Made by a program: the position numbers and the translations under genes. Shown here piece by piece: positions 7,160 through 15,118 of a stretch of DNA of 64,000 nt. Within the stretch, counting starts at the first letter, position 1. Each line of letters begins with the position of its first letter. Under the pieces are notes generated by a model. That model did not search any database. It had not been told where the DNA came from and saw only the letters and a list, made by a program, of their open reading frames with translations. Source of the stretch: Mucilaginibacter ginsenosidivorax (GTDB lineage: Bacteria; Bacteroidota; Bacteroidia; Sphingobacteriales; Sphingobacteriaceae); NCBI RefSeq assembly GCF_007971525.1, contig NZ_CP042437.1, positions 3,534,001 to 3,598,000 on the forward strand. Reading direction: 5' to 3'.

Positions 7160-7926
7160 TAAAACTCCAGCTCCAATAACACCGGGCAATGATCGGAATG
7201 CTTGGCTTCTGGTAAAATGGCGGCCCGTTTGATGTTGGCTTCCAGTTCTGTACTGGCCATGGCGTAATCAATGCGCCATCCTAAATTTTTGCCGCGTGCG
7301 CCGGCCCTGAAACTCCACCAGGTGTAGTTATGAGGCTCTTTATTTACATGGCGGAAGGTATCTATAAAACCACCTTCAATGAATTTCTCCATCCACTCCC
7401 GCTCTTCGGGTAAAAAGCCGGATGAGTTGGCGTTTGATTTTGGGTTGTGGATATCAATAGGGCGGTGGCAAATGTTATAATCGCCGCAAACTACCAGGTT
7501 GGGGATTTCTGACTTTAAGAGGGTCAAATACTTGCCAAATTCGTCAAGGAAACGGTATTTAAAAATCTGCCGTTCATCGCCGCTTGAGCCGGATGGGAAG
7601 TAGGCGCTCATGACCGATACCTCGTCAAAATCAACCCGGATGCAGCGGCCCTCACGGTCAAAATCGGGGATGCCACAACCGTACTCAACATGTTTGGGCA
7701 ATTGTTTGGTAAATATCGCAGTACCGCTGTAACCCTTCTTTTCGGCCGGGAACCAGTAGTGCTGGTAGCCCATCTGGTCAACCAGTCCAAGGTCAGTAAG
7801 TACATCGGGCGTAGCTTTAATTTCCTGCAGGCAAACTACATCGGCATCAGTAGCCTGTAGCCAGGCCAACCAGTTCTTGCTTATTGCCGACCGGATACCG
7901 TTAACGTTATAAGTGATTATTTTCAT
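7159..7926 (-). CDS. xth: Exodeoxyribonuclease III
   Basis: A 255-residue endonuclease/exonuclease/phosphatase family protein. Visible catalytic motifs are MKIITYNVNGIRSA (metal-site N7), CLQEIKA with E35, VVCGDYNICH, and SDHCPVLLE at the C-terminus. It cleaves 5' of abasic sites and removes 3' blocks, so it acts after the neighbouring convergent AlkA-like glycosylase in base excision repair. The two genes meet tail to tail in the repeat at 7075-7159. Length is usual. Confidence 0.93.
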   Translation of the reverse strand: MKIITYNVNGIRSAISKNWLAWLQATDADVVCLQEIKATPDVLTDLGLVDQMGYQHYWFPAEKKGYSGTAIFTKQLPKHVEYGCGIPDFDREGRCIRVDFDEVSVMSAYFPSGSSGDERQIFKYRFLDEFGKYLTLLKSEIPNLVVCGDYNICHRPIDIHNPKSNANSSGFLPEEREWMEKFIEGGFIDTFRHVNKEPHNYTWWSFRAGARGKNLGWRIDYAMASTELEANIKRAAILPEAKHSDHCPVLLELEF

Positions 7927-7927
7927 G

Positions 7928-8066
7928 TCGGATTTGGGATGTTCGATTTCGGATTTAAAATTAAGATTAGTAAAGCGTACAATTTTAGATTTTTTATTTT
8001 ATCAATCGTTCACATCTAATGATAATTTAAAAAATAAAAATCCGAAATCGAACATCCCAAATCCGA
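7928..8066. repeat. 29-bp perfect inverted repeat
   Basis: The arms 7928-7956 and 8038-8066 are perfect 29-base inverse complements, built from the words TCGGATTT, GGGATG and TTCGATT. They are separated by 81 AT-rich bases. The element fills the gap between the ExoIII start and the cyclophilin stop codon, both genes being on the minus strand. One hairpin of this length is unusual for a simple terminator. Confidence 0.9.
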
Positions 8067-8068
8067 AA

Positions 8069-8776
8069 TCAAGAACCCCGGCTCAGCAGCTTATCCAGTT
8101 GCTTGCACTCCTTTTTACTAAGTACATCTACTTTCATCGGGATATCGGTAAGCGGGCGGTCCCTTTCATCTTTCTTCACCGCGGCAATGTGGTCAACCAT
8201 ATCAAAACCTGTTACAACTTCGCCGTAAACGGTATAACTATGATCCAATTGGGCTGTGCCGCCAACTGTTTTATAATATTCGCGCTGCCAGGCAGGTATT
8301 TTATAACCTTTTAGCCGTCCGTTTTCCAGCGAATCCATTTTGGCATCGCTAAGGCGTTTACCTTCTACAATATAAAACTGGCAACCGCTTGATGCTTTCT
8401 TGGGGTTATCATCGCGGGCGGCGGCCAGTACCCCACGTTTATGAAACAGGCTGTCCCTGAATTCGGCCGGGATGGTGTAGCCAACATCACCGTTGCCCAA
8501 TTCGTCACCCGGTTTGGCTTTGGCCGGATCTTTCGAATCCGGGTCGCCGCCCTGGATCATAAAATTCTGTATCACACGGTGAAACAATACACCATTGTAA
8601 AAACCTTTTTTTGCCAGTTTGATAAAATTGTCGCGGTGCAAAGGAGTCTCGTTGTATAGCCGGATAATTACGCTTCCGTAACTGGTGCTGATGCGCACAT
8701 ACTGGTTTTTGGGAGGCTTTGCAAAGGCAATGGCAGTAATAAATAAGAGTAAAGTTAGGGTAAGGATTTTTTTCAT
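8069..8776 (-). CDS. Exported cyclophilin-type peptidyl-prolyl isomerase
   Basis: A 235-residue protein with a signal peptide (AIAFAKPP, residues 1-20). The cyclophilin domain shows NFIKLAKKGFYNGVLFHRVI with the catalytic arginine, FMIQGGDPDS, SSGCQFYIV and VYGEVVTGFDMVDHI. It would speed proline isomerisation during folding of envelope proteins. A 40-residue insert (MDSLENGRLKGY and on) is usual in the Bacteroidota branch. No operon partner is evident; degenerate repeats precede it and an inverted repeat follows. Confidence 0.93.
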   Translation of the reverse strand: MKKILTLTLLLFITAIAFAKPPKNQYVRISTSYGSVIIRLYNETPLHRDNFIKLAKKGFYNGVLFHRVIQNFMIQGGDPDSKDPAKAKPGDELGNGDVGYTIPAEFRDSLFHKRGVLAAARDDNPKKASSGCQFYIVEGKRLSDAKMDSLENGRLKGYKIPAWQREYYKTVGGTAQLDHSYTVYGEVVTGFDMVDHIAAVKKDERDRPLTDIPMKVDVLSKKECKQLDKLLSRGS

Positions 8777-8781
8777 ATATC

Positions 8782-8870
8782 GTCTGAAATCAGAATTTAC
8801 AGAATTTAAGAATTAGCAGAATATTGTCTGAACCGGAATTTGTCGAATTTAGGAAATTACAGAATTTTTG
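8782..8870. repeat. Two degenerate direct repeats, GTCTGAA-(N)AGAATTTA family
   Basis: GTCTGAA begins at 8782 and again at 8826, a 44-base period. Each unit continues with diverged copies of the word (C)AGAATTTA. This matches a family of intergenic GTCTGAA...GGATTTA repeats I recall from many Bacteroidota genomes. The copies are decayed. Positions 8871-8987 show nothing else. Confidence 0.65.
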
Positions 8871-8987
8871 GAATAATAATCACAATAACCTAATTGAAAT
8901 GTATAAGAGCTGTATTTGAATAAATACTACGGTTTAGCCAACTACTCACCTAATCAACTCAATAAACCCAATAAACCATTCACCATC

Positions 8988-9335
8988 CTATATCACCCCC
9001 AGCTCTTCAAAATAAGTGATGATTAATGATTTTATGAGCATTTCCTGCTCCAACATGGTATAATTAGGAATAACCTTAACAAGTTTCCAGTGCGGCCAAC
9101 CATCCTGGTCAAGGCCTTCCAACTCGTAAAAACCCATCATGCTCATGAGTTTGCAGTTGGCAATATGCATCAGTTCTTCTTTTTGGCGTTTGCTGAATTT
9201 GCGTGGCCCCTGGCCAAGTTCCTGAACGCCAATTAAAAACAATAGTACTTTTATATCGGGTTTCTCGTTGTCAAAATCTTCGGCAATACGGTTTTGCAAC
9301 GCACCCCACTTAATATTAATTTCTGCCGGTTTCAT
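8988..9335 (-). CDS. Conserved hypothetical protein
   Basis: A 115-residue soluble protein with no signal peptide, beginning MKPAEINIKWGALQNRIAED. Mixed helix/strand composition, a basic patch (GPRKFSKRQKEELMH) and an acidic C-terminus. I do not recognise a named domain, though proteins of this kind are widespread in Bacteroidota. Codon use matches the neighbours. It is isolated: the cyclophilin gene is 211 bases downstream with repeats in between. Confidence 0.7.
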   Translation of the reverse strand: MKPAEINIKWGALQNRIAEDFDNEKPDIKVLLFLIGVQELGQGPRKFSKRQKEELMHIANCKLMSMMGFYELEGLDQDGWPHWKLVKVIPNYTMLEQEMLIKSLIITYFEELGVI

Positions 9336-9350
9336 ATTGGCAAAGGTACG

Positions 9351-9567
9351 TTCATTAGTTCACTGGTTCATTAGTTGATTGGTCTTTTCTCTTTGGCGTT
9401 CATTGGTTCGCGGGTTCATCAGTTCATTGGTCTTTGGTGGCGGAGCAGTTCAATGGTCTTCTATCTTAGCTTAAGGGCTGGCTTTGAAGGTTGTTTTATA
9501 TAGGAATTTGCTAAGCTAACCTACCATCCACTAATGAACCAATGAACCCGTGAACCAATGAACTAAC
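9351..9567. repeat. Inverted word-repeat element, CATTGGTTCATTAGTTCA family
   Basis: The left part (9351-9433) holds two diverged runs of TTCATTAGTTCA and TTCATTGG. The right arm (9528-9567) holds the complements (CACTAATGAACC, AATGAACCCGTGAACC). Together they form an inverted element that fills most of the 307-base gap between the hypothetical gene at 8988-9335 and the gene at 9643. The centre (9434-9527) has no reading frame of note. Confidence 0.8.
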
Positions 9568-9609
9568 AGTATTGTTACAATGTTGCATTAAATTGCCCGT
9601 TTAAATGCT

Positions 9610-9617
9610 TACTTTTG
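9610..9617 (+). promoter_or_regulatory. Possible -7 element (TACTTTTG)
   Basis: TACTTTTG fits the Bacteroidota TAnnTTTG -7 box and lies 26 bases before the GTG at 9643. No TTTG box is at the usual 19-21 base spacing; the nearest TTG is at 9583-9585. Weak on its own. Confidence 0.4.
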
Positions 9618-9642
9618 CTTTATCCTGCAAAAAGGTGTTGAC

Positions 9643-9969
9643 GTGAAGAAAAACAAGGTAAATATCATTTACTCGTGGCTGTTACTGGTTTGCTTTATTG
9701 CAGGGCAGTACATGGTTTACACGCATCAGCACCATTTGTTAAAAGGTATTTCAAAATCGGTATCTGTATCCAATACCCATCCACAGCAAACGGTTAAAGA
9801 AAAATGCGACATGTGCGATGCTATGCACCACAATTTCGCGGTAATTCACAATGCTTTATATGCAACGCACCAAACAGCGGTGATGCATGTTTTTAAGGCT
9901 TGCGACTATGATTTTGTAAGTTTTTCGCTGGTACTGACTGCCGGTCGTGCTCCGCCGGTGTTTTCGTAA
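9643..9969 (+). CDS. Small exported His/Cys-rich protein, probably metal-related
   Basis: A 108-residue protein starting at GTG. The N-terminal hydrophobic stretch (IIYSWLLLVCFIAGQYMV) is a signal or anchor, followed by HQHH, then KCDMCDAMHHN and a C-terminal GRAPPVFS. Short exported proteins with CxxC-plus-HH motifs and a terminal RAPP commonly precede TonB-dependent receptors in Bacteroidota and resemble DUF2946. The histidine and CxxC clusters suggest copper or zinc binding. The TonB receptor starts 79 bases downstream and is probably co-transcribed. Function is inferred. Confidence 0.7.
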   Translation: MKKNKVNIIYSWLLLVCFIAGQYMVYTHQHHLLKGISKSVSVSNTHPQQTVKEKCDMCDAMHHNFAVIHNALYATHQTAVMHVFKACDYDFVSFSLVLTAGRAPPVFS

Positions 9970-10048
9970 CAATTCCACCCTGTTATCATTTTTTATTAAG
10001 AACGCCGTTTTATAAGCGGTATTTATTGATTTACACCCCATTCTTGTT

Positions 10049-12559
10049 ATGAAATTAAAGCTGATTAGCTTCTATATATTATTATTTGTAGGTTTTGGCG
10101 TCCAGGCGCATATTGCCCCCCATACTCTTAAAAACTTGTCCGAAGATGTTGTCGGAACATTATCCGGCACCATTACCGATAAGGCTGATGGCAAACCCAT
10201 TATTGGCGCCACTATCACCATTCCCGATTTACGTAAAGGCGCCGTTACCGATGCCGATGGTAAGTATACCTTTAACAACATCCCTAAAGGCATTTACCTG
10301 GTGCAGGTAAGCTATATAGGTTACCTGACTATTAACCAACGTGTTGATTTTTCGAAAACCAAGGTGTATGATGTAAAAATGCAAACATCATCCGTTGAGG
10401 CCGGCGAGGTTGTTATCACCGGCGTGAGCAAGGCTACCGAAATAAAGCGCAGCCCAGTGCCTATGCTGGCTGTTGGTAAGGCTTATTTAGAGCAGCGTGC
10501 GGCATCGGGCAATATTATTGACCAGATAGCCACACTGCCAGGTGTAAGTGCCGTTACAACGGGGCCAAACGTATCCAAACCCTTTATTCATGGCCTGGGT
10601 TATAACCGGGTAATTACGCTGATGGACGGCATACGCCAGGAAGGTCAGCAATGGGGAGATGAACACGGAATTGAGGTTGACCAAAACTCGGTTGACCGGG
10701 TGGAGGTAATAAAAGGCCCGGCCAGTTTAACTTATGGCTCGGATGCCATTGGCGGGGTGGTGAATTTGATTTCGCCGCCACCCGTTCCAGAGGGCACTAT
10801 TGCAGGTTCGGTACAGGGAGTTTATGGTACCAACCAGGGTTTGTTGAACGGATCGTTCCGCTTGCAGGGCAACCAAAATGGCTTGGTATGGGGAACTGTT
10901 CTATCGGCCAAAGAGGGCAAAAACTACCAAAATCAGCACGATGGTCGGGTTTATGGTACCAACTATAAAGAAAAGGATGCCCGTGTAATGGTGGGTTTAA
11001 ATAAATCATGGGGAACATCGTACCTGAACGCTTCGTTATTTGACGACGAGCAATCCATCCCCGATGGCAGCCGCGATTCCCTTACCCGTAAGTTTACCCG
11101 CCAGATAACCGAGGACGATGCCTTCAGACCCATTGTTCCAGAATCTGTACTAAATAGTTATACCATTCCTACGCTGCACCAGCATGTGCAGCTATACCGC
11201 ATTTACAACAACAGTAACTTTAGGCTGGGCGATGGTAACCTGATTGTAAACCTGGGTTACCAATACAGTCACAGGCGCGAATATACACACCCCGAAGCTG
11301 GTGATGTTGCCGGGCTTAACCTGCATTTAACAACTTACACCTATGATGTTAAATACAACTTTAACCTGGGTAACGATTATGAAACCACGTTGGGCATCAA
11401 CGGGCAGTATCAAAACAATACTATTGGTGATGCTACTGATTTTCCTATCCCCGCATATCATCAGTTCGATATAGGCCCTTTCTTCGTGGTAAAGAAAAGT
11501 TATGGCAAACTCGATCTTTCAGCAGGGGCAAGGTTTGATAACCGGTCATTTAGCAGCAGCGCCGCTTATGTGGATACATTGGGGTCAAATGGTTTTCCTC
11601 AGTTATATATCGGTGCAAATCCAACGTCTGCGCCAAATGTAAAAACTCAGTTTGACGCTTTTAGCAAAACATTCCGGGGTTTTTCGGGCAGTTTTGGCGC
11701 TACTTACAATGTGTCTGATGCTTTTTTGGTGAAGGCAAATATATCGCGTGGTTTCAGGGCGCCAAGTATTGCAGAGATATCGGCAAACGGGCCAGACCCC
11801 GGATCGCAGATCTACCATATCGGTGATAAAAACTTTAAACCGGAGTTTAGCTTACAGGAAGATATAGGCACGTTTTTAACGCTACCCAATGTAACGGCAA
11901 GTATTGAATTGTTTAACAATGATATCTCCAATTACATTTACCAGCAACAGATCTTGAATCCGGATGGCAGCCCCGTTTACACCCAGGGATATACCACATT
12001 TACCTATGTACAAAGCAAGGCCCGTATTTATGGCGGCGAGGTAAATGTAGATTTGCACCCTATTTCATGGCTGCATTTCGAAAATGCTATGAGCCTGACG
12101 TATGGCGAAAACAAGGGTAACGGAGGCTCCGTTGCAGATAGTTTGAAATACCTGCCATTTATACCGCCGTTGCATACCCATTCTGAACTGCGCGGTACCT
12201 TCAATGGTGGTTTTGGTGATTTCAAGAACCTATATGTATTTGTTGGGTTCGACCACTACAGCGCCCAAAATCGTTTCTTTTCGGCTTATGGAACAGAAAC
12301 TTATACACCCGGCTATAATTTGCTGAGCGCCGGTTTTGGCGGCAATATTGTGAACAAAGCAGGCCAGCCGGTAATTAAATTATTTATTGAGGGTACCAAC
12401 CTGGCCAATGTTAATTACCAATCAAACATGAGCAGGCTAAAGTATTTTGATAACCCAACCGTGCCGGCAGGCGTTCGCCCGGGTATTTTTAATATGGGAC
12501 GTAACATTAGCTTTAAAGTGGTGGTTCCGTTCGGATTTAATACAGGTAAGAAATCGTAA
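10049..12559 (+). CDS. TonB-dependent outer-membrane receptor
   Basis: An 836-residue protein. Signal peptide residues 1-20 (GVQAHI); a carboxypeptidase D regulatory-like beta-sandwich about 35-115 (GTLSGTITDKADGKPIIGAT); the plug about 130-245 (DQIATLPGVSAVT, DRVEVIKGPASLTYGSDAIGG); and then a 22-strand barrel ending MGRNISFKVVVPFGF. It imports a small ligand across the outer membrane using TonB energy. The plug wording and the flanking His/Cys-rich protein and Cys-rich four-helix gene suggest a metal such as copper or zinc, but the sequence does not prove the ligand. It ends at a bidirectional terminator (12592-12631). Confidence 0.92.
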   Translation: MKLKLISFYILLFVGFGVQAHIAPHTLKNLSEDVVGTLSGTITDKADGKPIIGATITIPDLRKGAVTDADGKYTFNNIPKGIYLVQVSYIGYLTINQRVDFSKTKVYDVKMQTSSVEAGEVVITGVSKATEIKRSPVPMLAVGKAYLEQRAASGNIIDQIATLPGVSAVTTGPNVSKPFIHGLGYNRVITLMDGIRQEGQQWGDEHGIEVDQNSVDRVEVIKGPASLTYGSDAIGGVVNLISPPPVPEGTIAGSVQGVYGTNQGLLNGSFRLQGNQNGLVWGTVLSAKEGKNYQNQHDGRVYGTNYKEKDARVMVGLNKSWGTSYLNASLFDDEQSIPDGSRDSLTRKFTRQITEDDAFRPIVPESVLNSYTIPTLHQHVQLYRIYNNSNFRLGDGNLIVNLGYQYSHRREYTHPEAGDVAGLNLHLTTYTYDVKYNFNLGNDYETTLGINGQYQNNTIGDATDFPIPAYHQFDIGPFFVVKKSYGKLDLSAGARFDNRSFSSSAAYVDTLGSNGFPQLYIGANPTSAPNVKTQFDAFSKTFRGFSGSFGATYNVSDAFLVKANISRGFRAPSIAEISANGPDPGSQIYHIGDKNFKPEFSLQEDIGTFLTLPNVTASIELFNNDISNYIYQQQILNPDGSPVYTQGYTTFTYVQSKARIYGGEVNVDLHPISWLHFENAMSLTYGENKGNGGSVADSLKYLPFIPPLHTHSELRGTFNGGFGDFKNLYVFVGFDHYSAQNRFFSAYGTETYTPGYNLLSAGFGGNIVNKAGQPVIKLFIEGTNLANVNYQSNMSRLKYFDNPTVPAGVRPGIFNMGRNISFKVVVPFGFNTGKKS

Positions 12560-12591
12560 GATAGTTTTAAACACAAAGGCATTTATAAAAC

Positions 12592-12631
12592 AAAGGCGAA
12601 CTATACGGGTAAACCGAGGTAGTTCGCCTTT
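12592..12631. terminator. Bidirectional terminator
   Basis: AAAGGCGAACT (12592-12602) pairs with AGTTCGCCTTT (12621-12631), flanked by A-rich and T-rich tracts. It serves the TonB receptor (+) and the converging Cys-rich gene (-). Confidence 0.85.
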
Positions 12632-12636
12632 ATTGA

Positions 12637-12981
12637 TTAAGCCTGCGTAACTGGCTGATGGTGTTCATGACAAGTTTCGGCACAAACCTGGCAGGGCATG
12701 ACACATTGTTTACAATGATCGTGTTTATGTTTACCACATTCGGCTGCGCAACGGCGGCAAATCTCTTCGCATAGCACCAGGTACTGATGAGCTATTAACA
12801 AGTCCCGCTGTAATAGGCGTGCACCCCGGGCGCAAATATCGACACAGTCACGGTCGAGCCGGATTCAATCTGCCATCATTTGCACATCGTCTTCACTTAA
12901 ACGCGCTGTTGCACGGTTTTCGCATGCTGCTACGCAATTCAACAACCGTTGAATAATTGCGCTGCGATCGTGATTTTCCAT
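12637..12981 (-). pseudogene. Four-helix-bundle copper-binding (Csp/DUF326-like) protein with in-frame UGA
   Basis: From an ATG at 12979-12981 a 115-codon frame runs to TAA at 12637-12639, broken only by TGA at codon 39 (12865-12867). The rest translates without other stops and shows a dense cysteine pattern: LLNCVAACEN, RDCVDICARG, LCEEICRRCAAECGKH, HCKQCVMPCQVCAETCHEHH. This matches cytosolic or Tat-exported copper storage proteins, which bind Cu(I) with cysteines lining a four-helix bundle. In the family a cysteine usually stands where the TGA is (C before IRLDRDC), so one base change from TGC or TGT explains it. A nonsense mutation or sequence error is most likely; recoding is the unusual alternative. 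The length fits an intact family member. Confidence 0.8.
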
Positions 12982-13092
12982 ATCGGTATTTGTTATAGTG
13001 CTTAATAACAATCCCCATAGTTGGTAAATGTTTTGAAGCATTTAAAATGCGCCGGAAAAACCACGCAAAGCCTAGCCGATGAGCTTTAAAAC

Positions 13093-13128
13093 AAAACAGG
13101 CTCCCTCGTTACCGAAGCAGCCTGTTTT
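13093..13128 (-). terminator. Terminator of the Gly-rich exported protein gene
   Basis: AAAACAGGCT (13093-13102) pairs with AGCCTGTTTT (13119-13128). On the minus strand it follows the stop at 13148. The same AACAGGCT...AGCCTGTT core terminates the genes at 49410 and 50218. Confidence 0.8.
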
Positions 13129-13147
13129 TATAGAGTTTGAATTTTTA

Positions 13148-14263
13148 TTATTGTTGATCTGGCTCGTCAGATGGAGTGCCAACAATTTTGTAAATGGTAT
13201 CGCCATTGTTGTTCCTGCTTTCCTGGTAGTAATAACCGTCAGGAGAAACAAATAATTTTTCGCCGTTAATTTTAATCTTACGGCAATCATCAGGCAATTG
13301 TGTTACAATATCGCCAATTTGCGGGCCTTGCTGTACATCGCCGTTGCCGCCATTATCGGTATTTAACTCACCATCTTTACCCGCAATCACATACACTTGC
13401 GTGCCGTCATCTTTTGTGTAAGGCTGATAGTACACTCCGTTTGATTCATAATATTGTTCGCCATTAATCATGATTGATTTTGCATCTGATGGTAGGTTTT
13501 TAACCTCGGCACCAACAGGCGGTTCAACCACAGTATACTGATCATTATATTGACGGTAGTATAAACCATCGCTATAAAAGTATTGATAATCACCAAACCA
13601 GAACGGATAGTATCCGTAAGGCAGGAAGCCGATGCTAAAGCCGATACGTGGATAATAATATGAATTATAGTAGTTGTGGTATGGGTAATAAACGTGGCTG
13701 CCAAAATAACCACCGCGGCCACCGTAACGATATCCACCTGTGTAAACTCTTTGCCCATAACCAGTACCGCCGCTATAGTAATTGCCACGGCCACCATTAT
13801 AGGCGCGCCTGTCAAGGCTGTTATAGCTGCGCGTGCCGCTGTATACACGTTGACCTGCGCCGTTAACGCTGCTGCGTTGAGGAGCAATGGCCACGTTATT
13901 TGATCTGTTGCCGTAACCATAGTTGCCGCGTTGTGGTGCAATTGCCTGGCTGCCACGGTTAACACTGCCGTTTCCGCTGAAGCCACGTGAAGGCTGTGCT
14001 ACAGAAACGCCCTGATTGCCACCGCCATTATATGATGGGCGCGCAACACCTATGCTACCGCCACCACCCGAAGGACGTGAAACGCTAACGCTGCCACCGC
14101 CACCACCGCCTGATGAACGGGAACCGCCACCACCACCGCCACCGGATGATCTTTGGCCGCCGCCACCGCCGCCACCACGTTGGGCGTTGGCAGTAAATGC
14201 TAAAGACAAGCTTAACAAGCCGGCTAAAGCGAATGAAAATAAATTTTTATATGTCCTTTTCAT
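13148..14263 (-). CDS. Exported Gly-rich, DUF6515-like surface protein
   Basis: A 371-residue protein with a signal peptide (LAFTANAQ, residues 1-27). A low-complexity region rich in Gly, Ser and Arg covers about residues 28-185 (repeated RSSGGGGGGS and RPSGGG units, then Tyr/Gly/Arg-rich). The C-terminal half holds a repeated unit: VKNLPSDAKSIMINGEQYYESNGVYYQP and a second copy TQLPDDCRKIKINGEKLFVSPDGYYYQ, typical of DUF6515-type proteins of Bacteroidota. Each unit ends in a VYVIAGKDG or IYKIVGTPS strand. Probably an envelope or surface-layer protein; no enzyme motif is visible. Monocistronic, with its own terminator. Confidence 0.75.
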   Translation of the reverse strand: MKRTYKNLFSFALAGLLSLSLAFTANAQRGGGGGGGQRSSGGGGGGGSRSSGGGGGGSVSVSRPSGGGGSIGVARPSYNGGGNQGVSVAQPSRGFSGNGSVNRGSQAIAPQRGNYGYGNRSNNVAIAPQRSSVNGAGQRVYSGTRSYNSLDRRAYNGGRGNYYSGGTGYGQRVYTGGYRYGGRGGYFGSHVYYPYHNYYNSYYYPRIGFSIGFLPYGYYPFWFGDYQYFYSDGLYYRQYNDQYTVVEPPVGAEVKNLPSDAKSIMINGEQYYESNGVYYQPYTKDDGTQVYVIAGKDGELNTDNGGNGDVQQGPQIGDIVTQLPDDCRKIKINGEKLFVSPDGYYYQESRNNNGDTIYKIVGTPSDEPDQQ

Positions 14264-14445
14264 GATTGAAAGATTTTTAACTGTTCGGCAGATTTCTCTG
14301 CCTTGTATAAATATATAGACTAAAAAATGTTTAAACGGTTTAATTGATTTTTAATATTATTTTGTATAATAATGCAAAAAACGCACCAATAAAAAAATTA
14401 CCTACACAACAACCTCAAAACCGCCTTTTTATTGCTTTGTGCTTA

Positions 14446-15021
14446 CTAATTTAAAGCCTCGGCAATCACTAAAAATGGCTCCTCAAATTGCAGGCTGAAA
14501 AATCCATCTGCAATAGTTTGATAGTTATTTTCGCCATTGTCCTTCAAACCACTAAATCTAAGCGCCTTTGTTTTCGACAAGACTTCAATTTGCTCGCCTG
14601 CTGGTTTCCACTTGCTGAACCCCGAGATTACCGGATAAATTTTTTGCCGGGCATTAAAAATAACCAGGTTAATTTTATCAGCATAAGGCAAAAAATCACT
14701 TAGTTCCAGCTCGTCGGCTATTACGTTAACAGCAGGATAGTTATTAACAGTAAGGAAATTTAGCGCTGCCTGTGTTATATTGCTGTTTCCGGCAGCAATC
14801 AACTTTACATCAGACTGGGCTAAAACCGCTCCGTCATCATCGGTAATAATCCAATCTATTTTAATGCCAAAACTGTTCAGCTTTTCGGCGGTGTCGGGTG
14901 TTGTTATCACCGTCGGACTCCATTCCAATAATTGCCCCAGCAGTTCCTCCTCAAAATTATCTATCCCCAATACAAGTAAAGCAGGCTCCTGTTTCTCGCG
15001 AACGATATGATGCGACGACAT
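14446..15021 (-). CDS. Thiamine pyrophosphokinase-like protein
   Basis: A 191-residue soluble protein. The N-terminal half (LLVLGIDNFEEELLGQLLEW, IKIDWIITDDDG) resembles the catalytic domain of thiamine pyrophosphokinase, where an Asp-rich loop binds the nucleotide and magnesium. The C-terminal half (YPVISGFSKWKPAGEQIEVL and on) resembles the small beta-sandwich thiamine-binding domain. The match is by layout more than by strict motif, so catalysis is uncertain. It may make thiamine diphosphate from thiamine and ATP. It is separated from msrB upstream by a strong terminator. Confidence 0.5.
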   Translation of the reverse strand: MSSHHIVREKQEPALLVLGIDNFEEELLGQLLEWSPTVITTPDTAEKLNSFGIKIDWIITDDDGAVLAQSDVKLIAAGNSNITQAALNFLTVNNYPAVNVIADELELSDFLPYADKINLVIFNARQKIYPVISGFSKWKPAGEQIEVLSKTKALRFSGLKDNGENNYQTIADGFFSLQFEEPFLVIAEALN

Positions 15022-15063
15022 TTGATAAAGTTAAGGCGAATAAATGAATATTGGATGAAAAGA

Positions 15064-15111
15064 AACCGGCCCGAAATGTTAAATTATTTGATTTAACATT
15101 TCGGGCCGGTT
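15064..15111 (-). terminator. Terminator of the msrA-msrB operon
   Basis: A 21-base-pair stem (AACCGGCCCGAAATGTTAAA, then T, against its inverse) with a short loop, followed on the minus strand by TTTCTTTT. It lies directly after the msrB stop. Confidence 0.9.
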
Positions 15112-15118
15112 AAAAAGG

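Noticed and set aside
8760..8786. A further GTAAGGAT-N13 box followed by CGTCTG
   Set aside because: It is on the plus strand inside the start of the minus-strand cyclophilin gene, points to no nearby gene and differs from CGACTA at two positions. I treat it as chance.
12861..12900. Selenocysteine gene as the main reading of the UGA
   Set aside because: I see no convincing SECIS hairpin by eye, and selenoproteins are rare in this group. Kept only as an alternative in the finding.
13468..13986. 172-codon minus-strand frame inside the Gly-rich exported protein gene
   Set aside because: It is an alternative register of a Gly/Ser/Tyr repeat region; the signal-peptide-bearing frame is the real one.
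14016..14318. Proline-rich plus-strand frame opposite the Gly-rich gene
   Set aside because: Pro runs are the complement of the Gly codons on the other strand; there is no supporting start signal.
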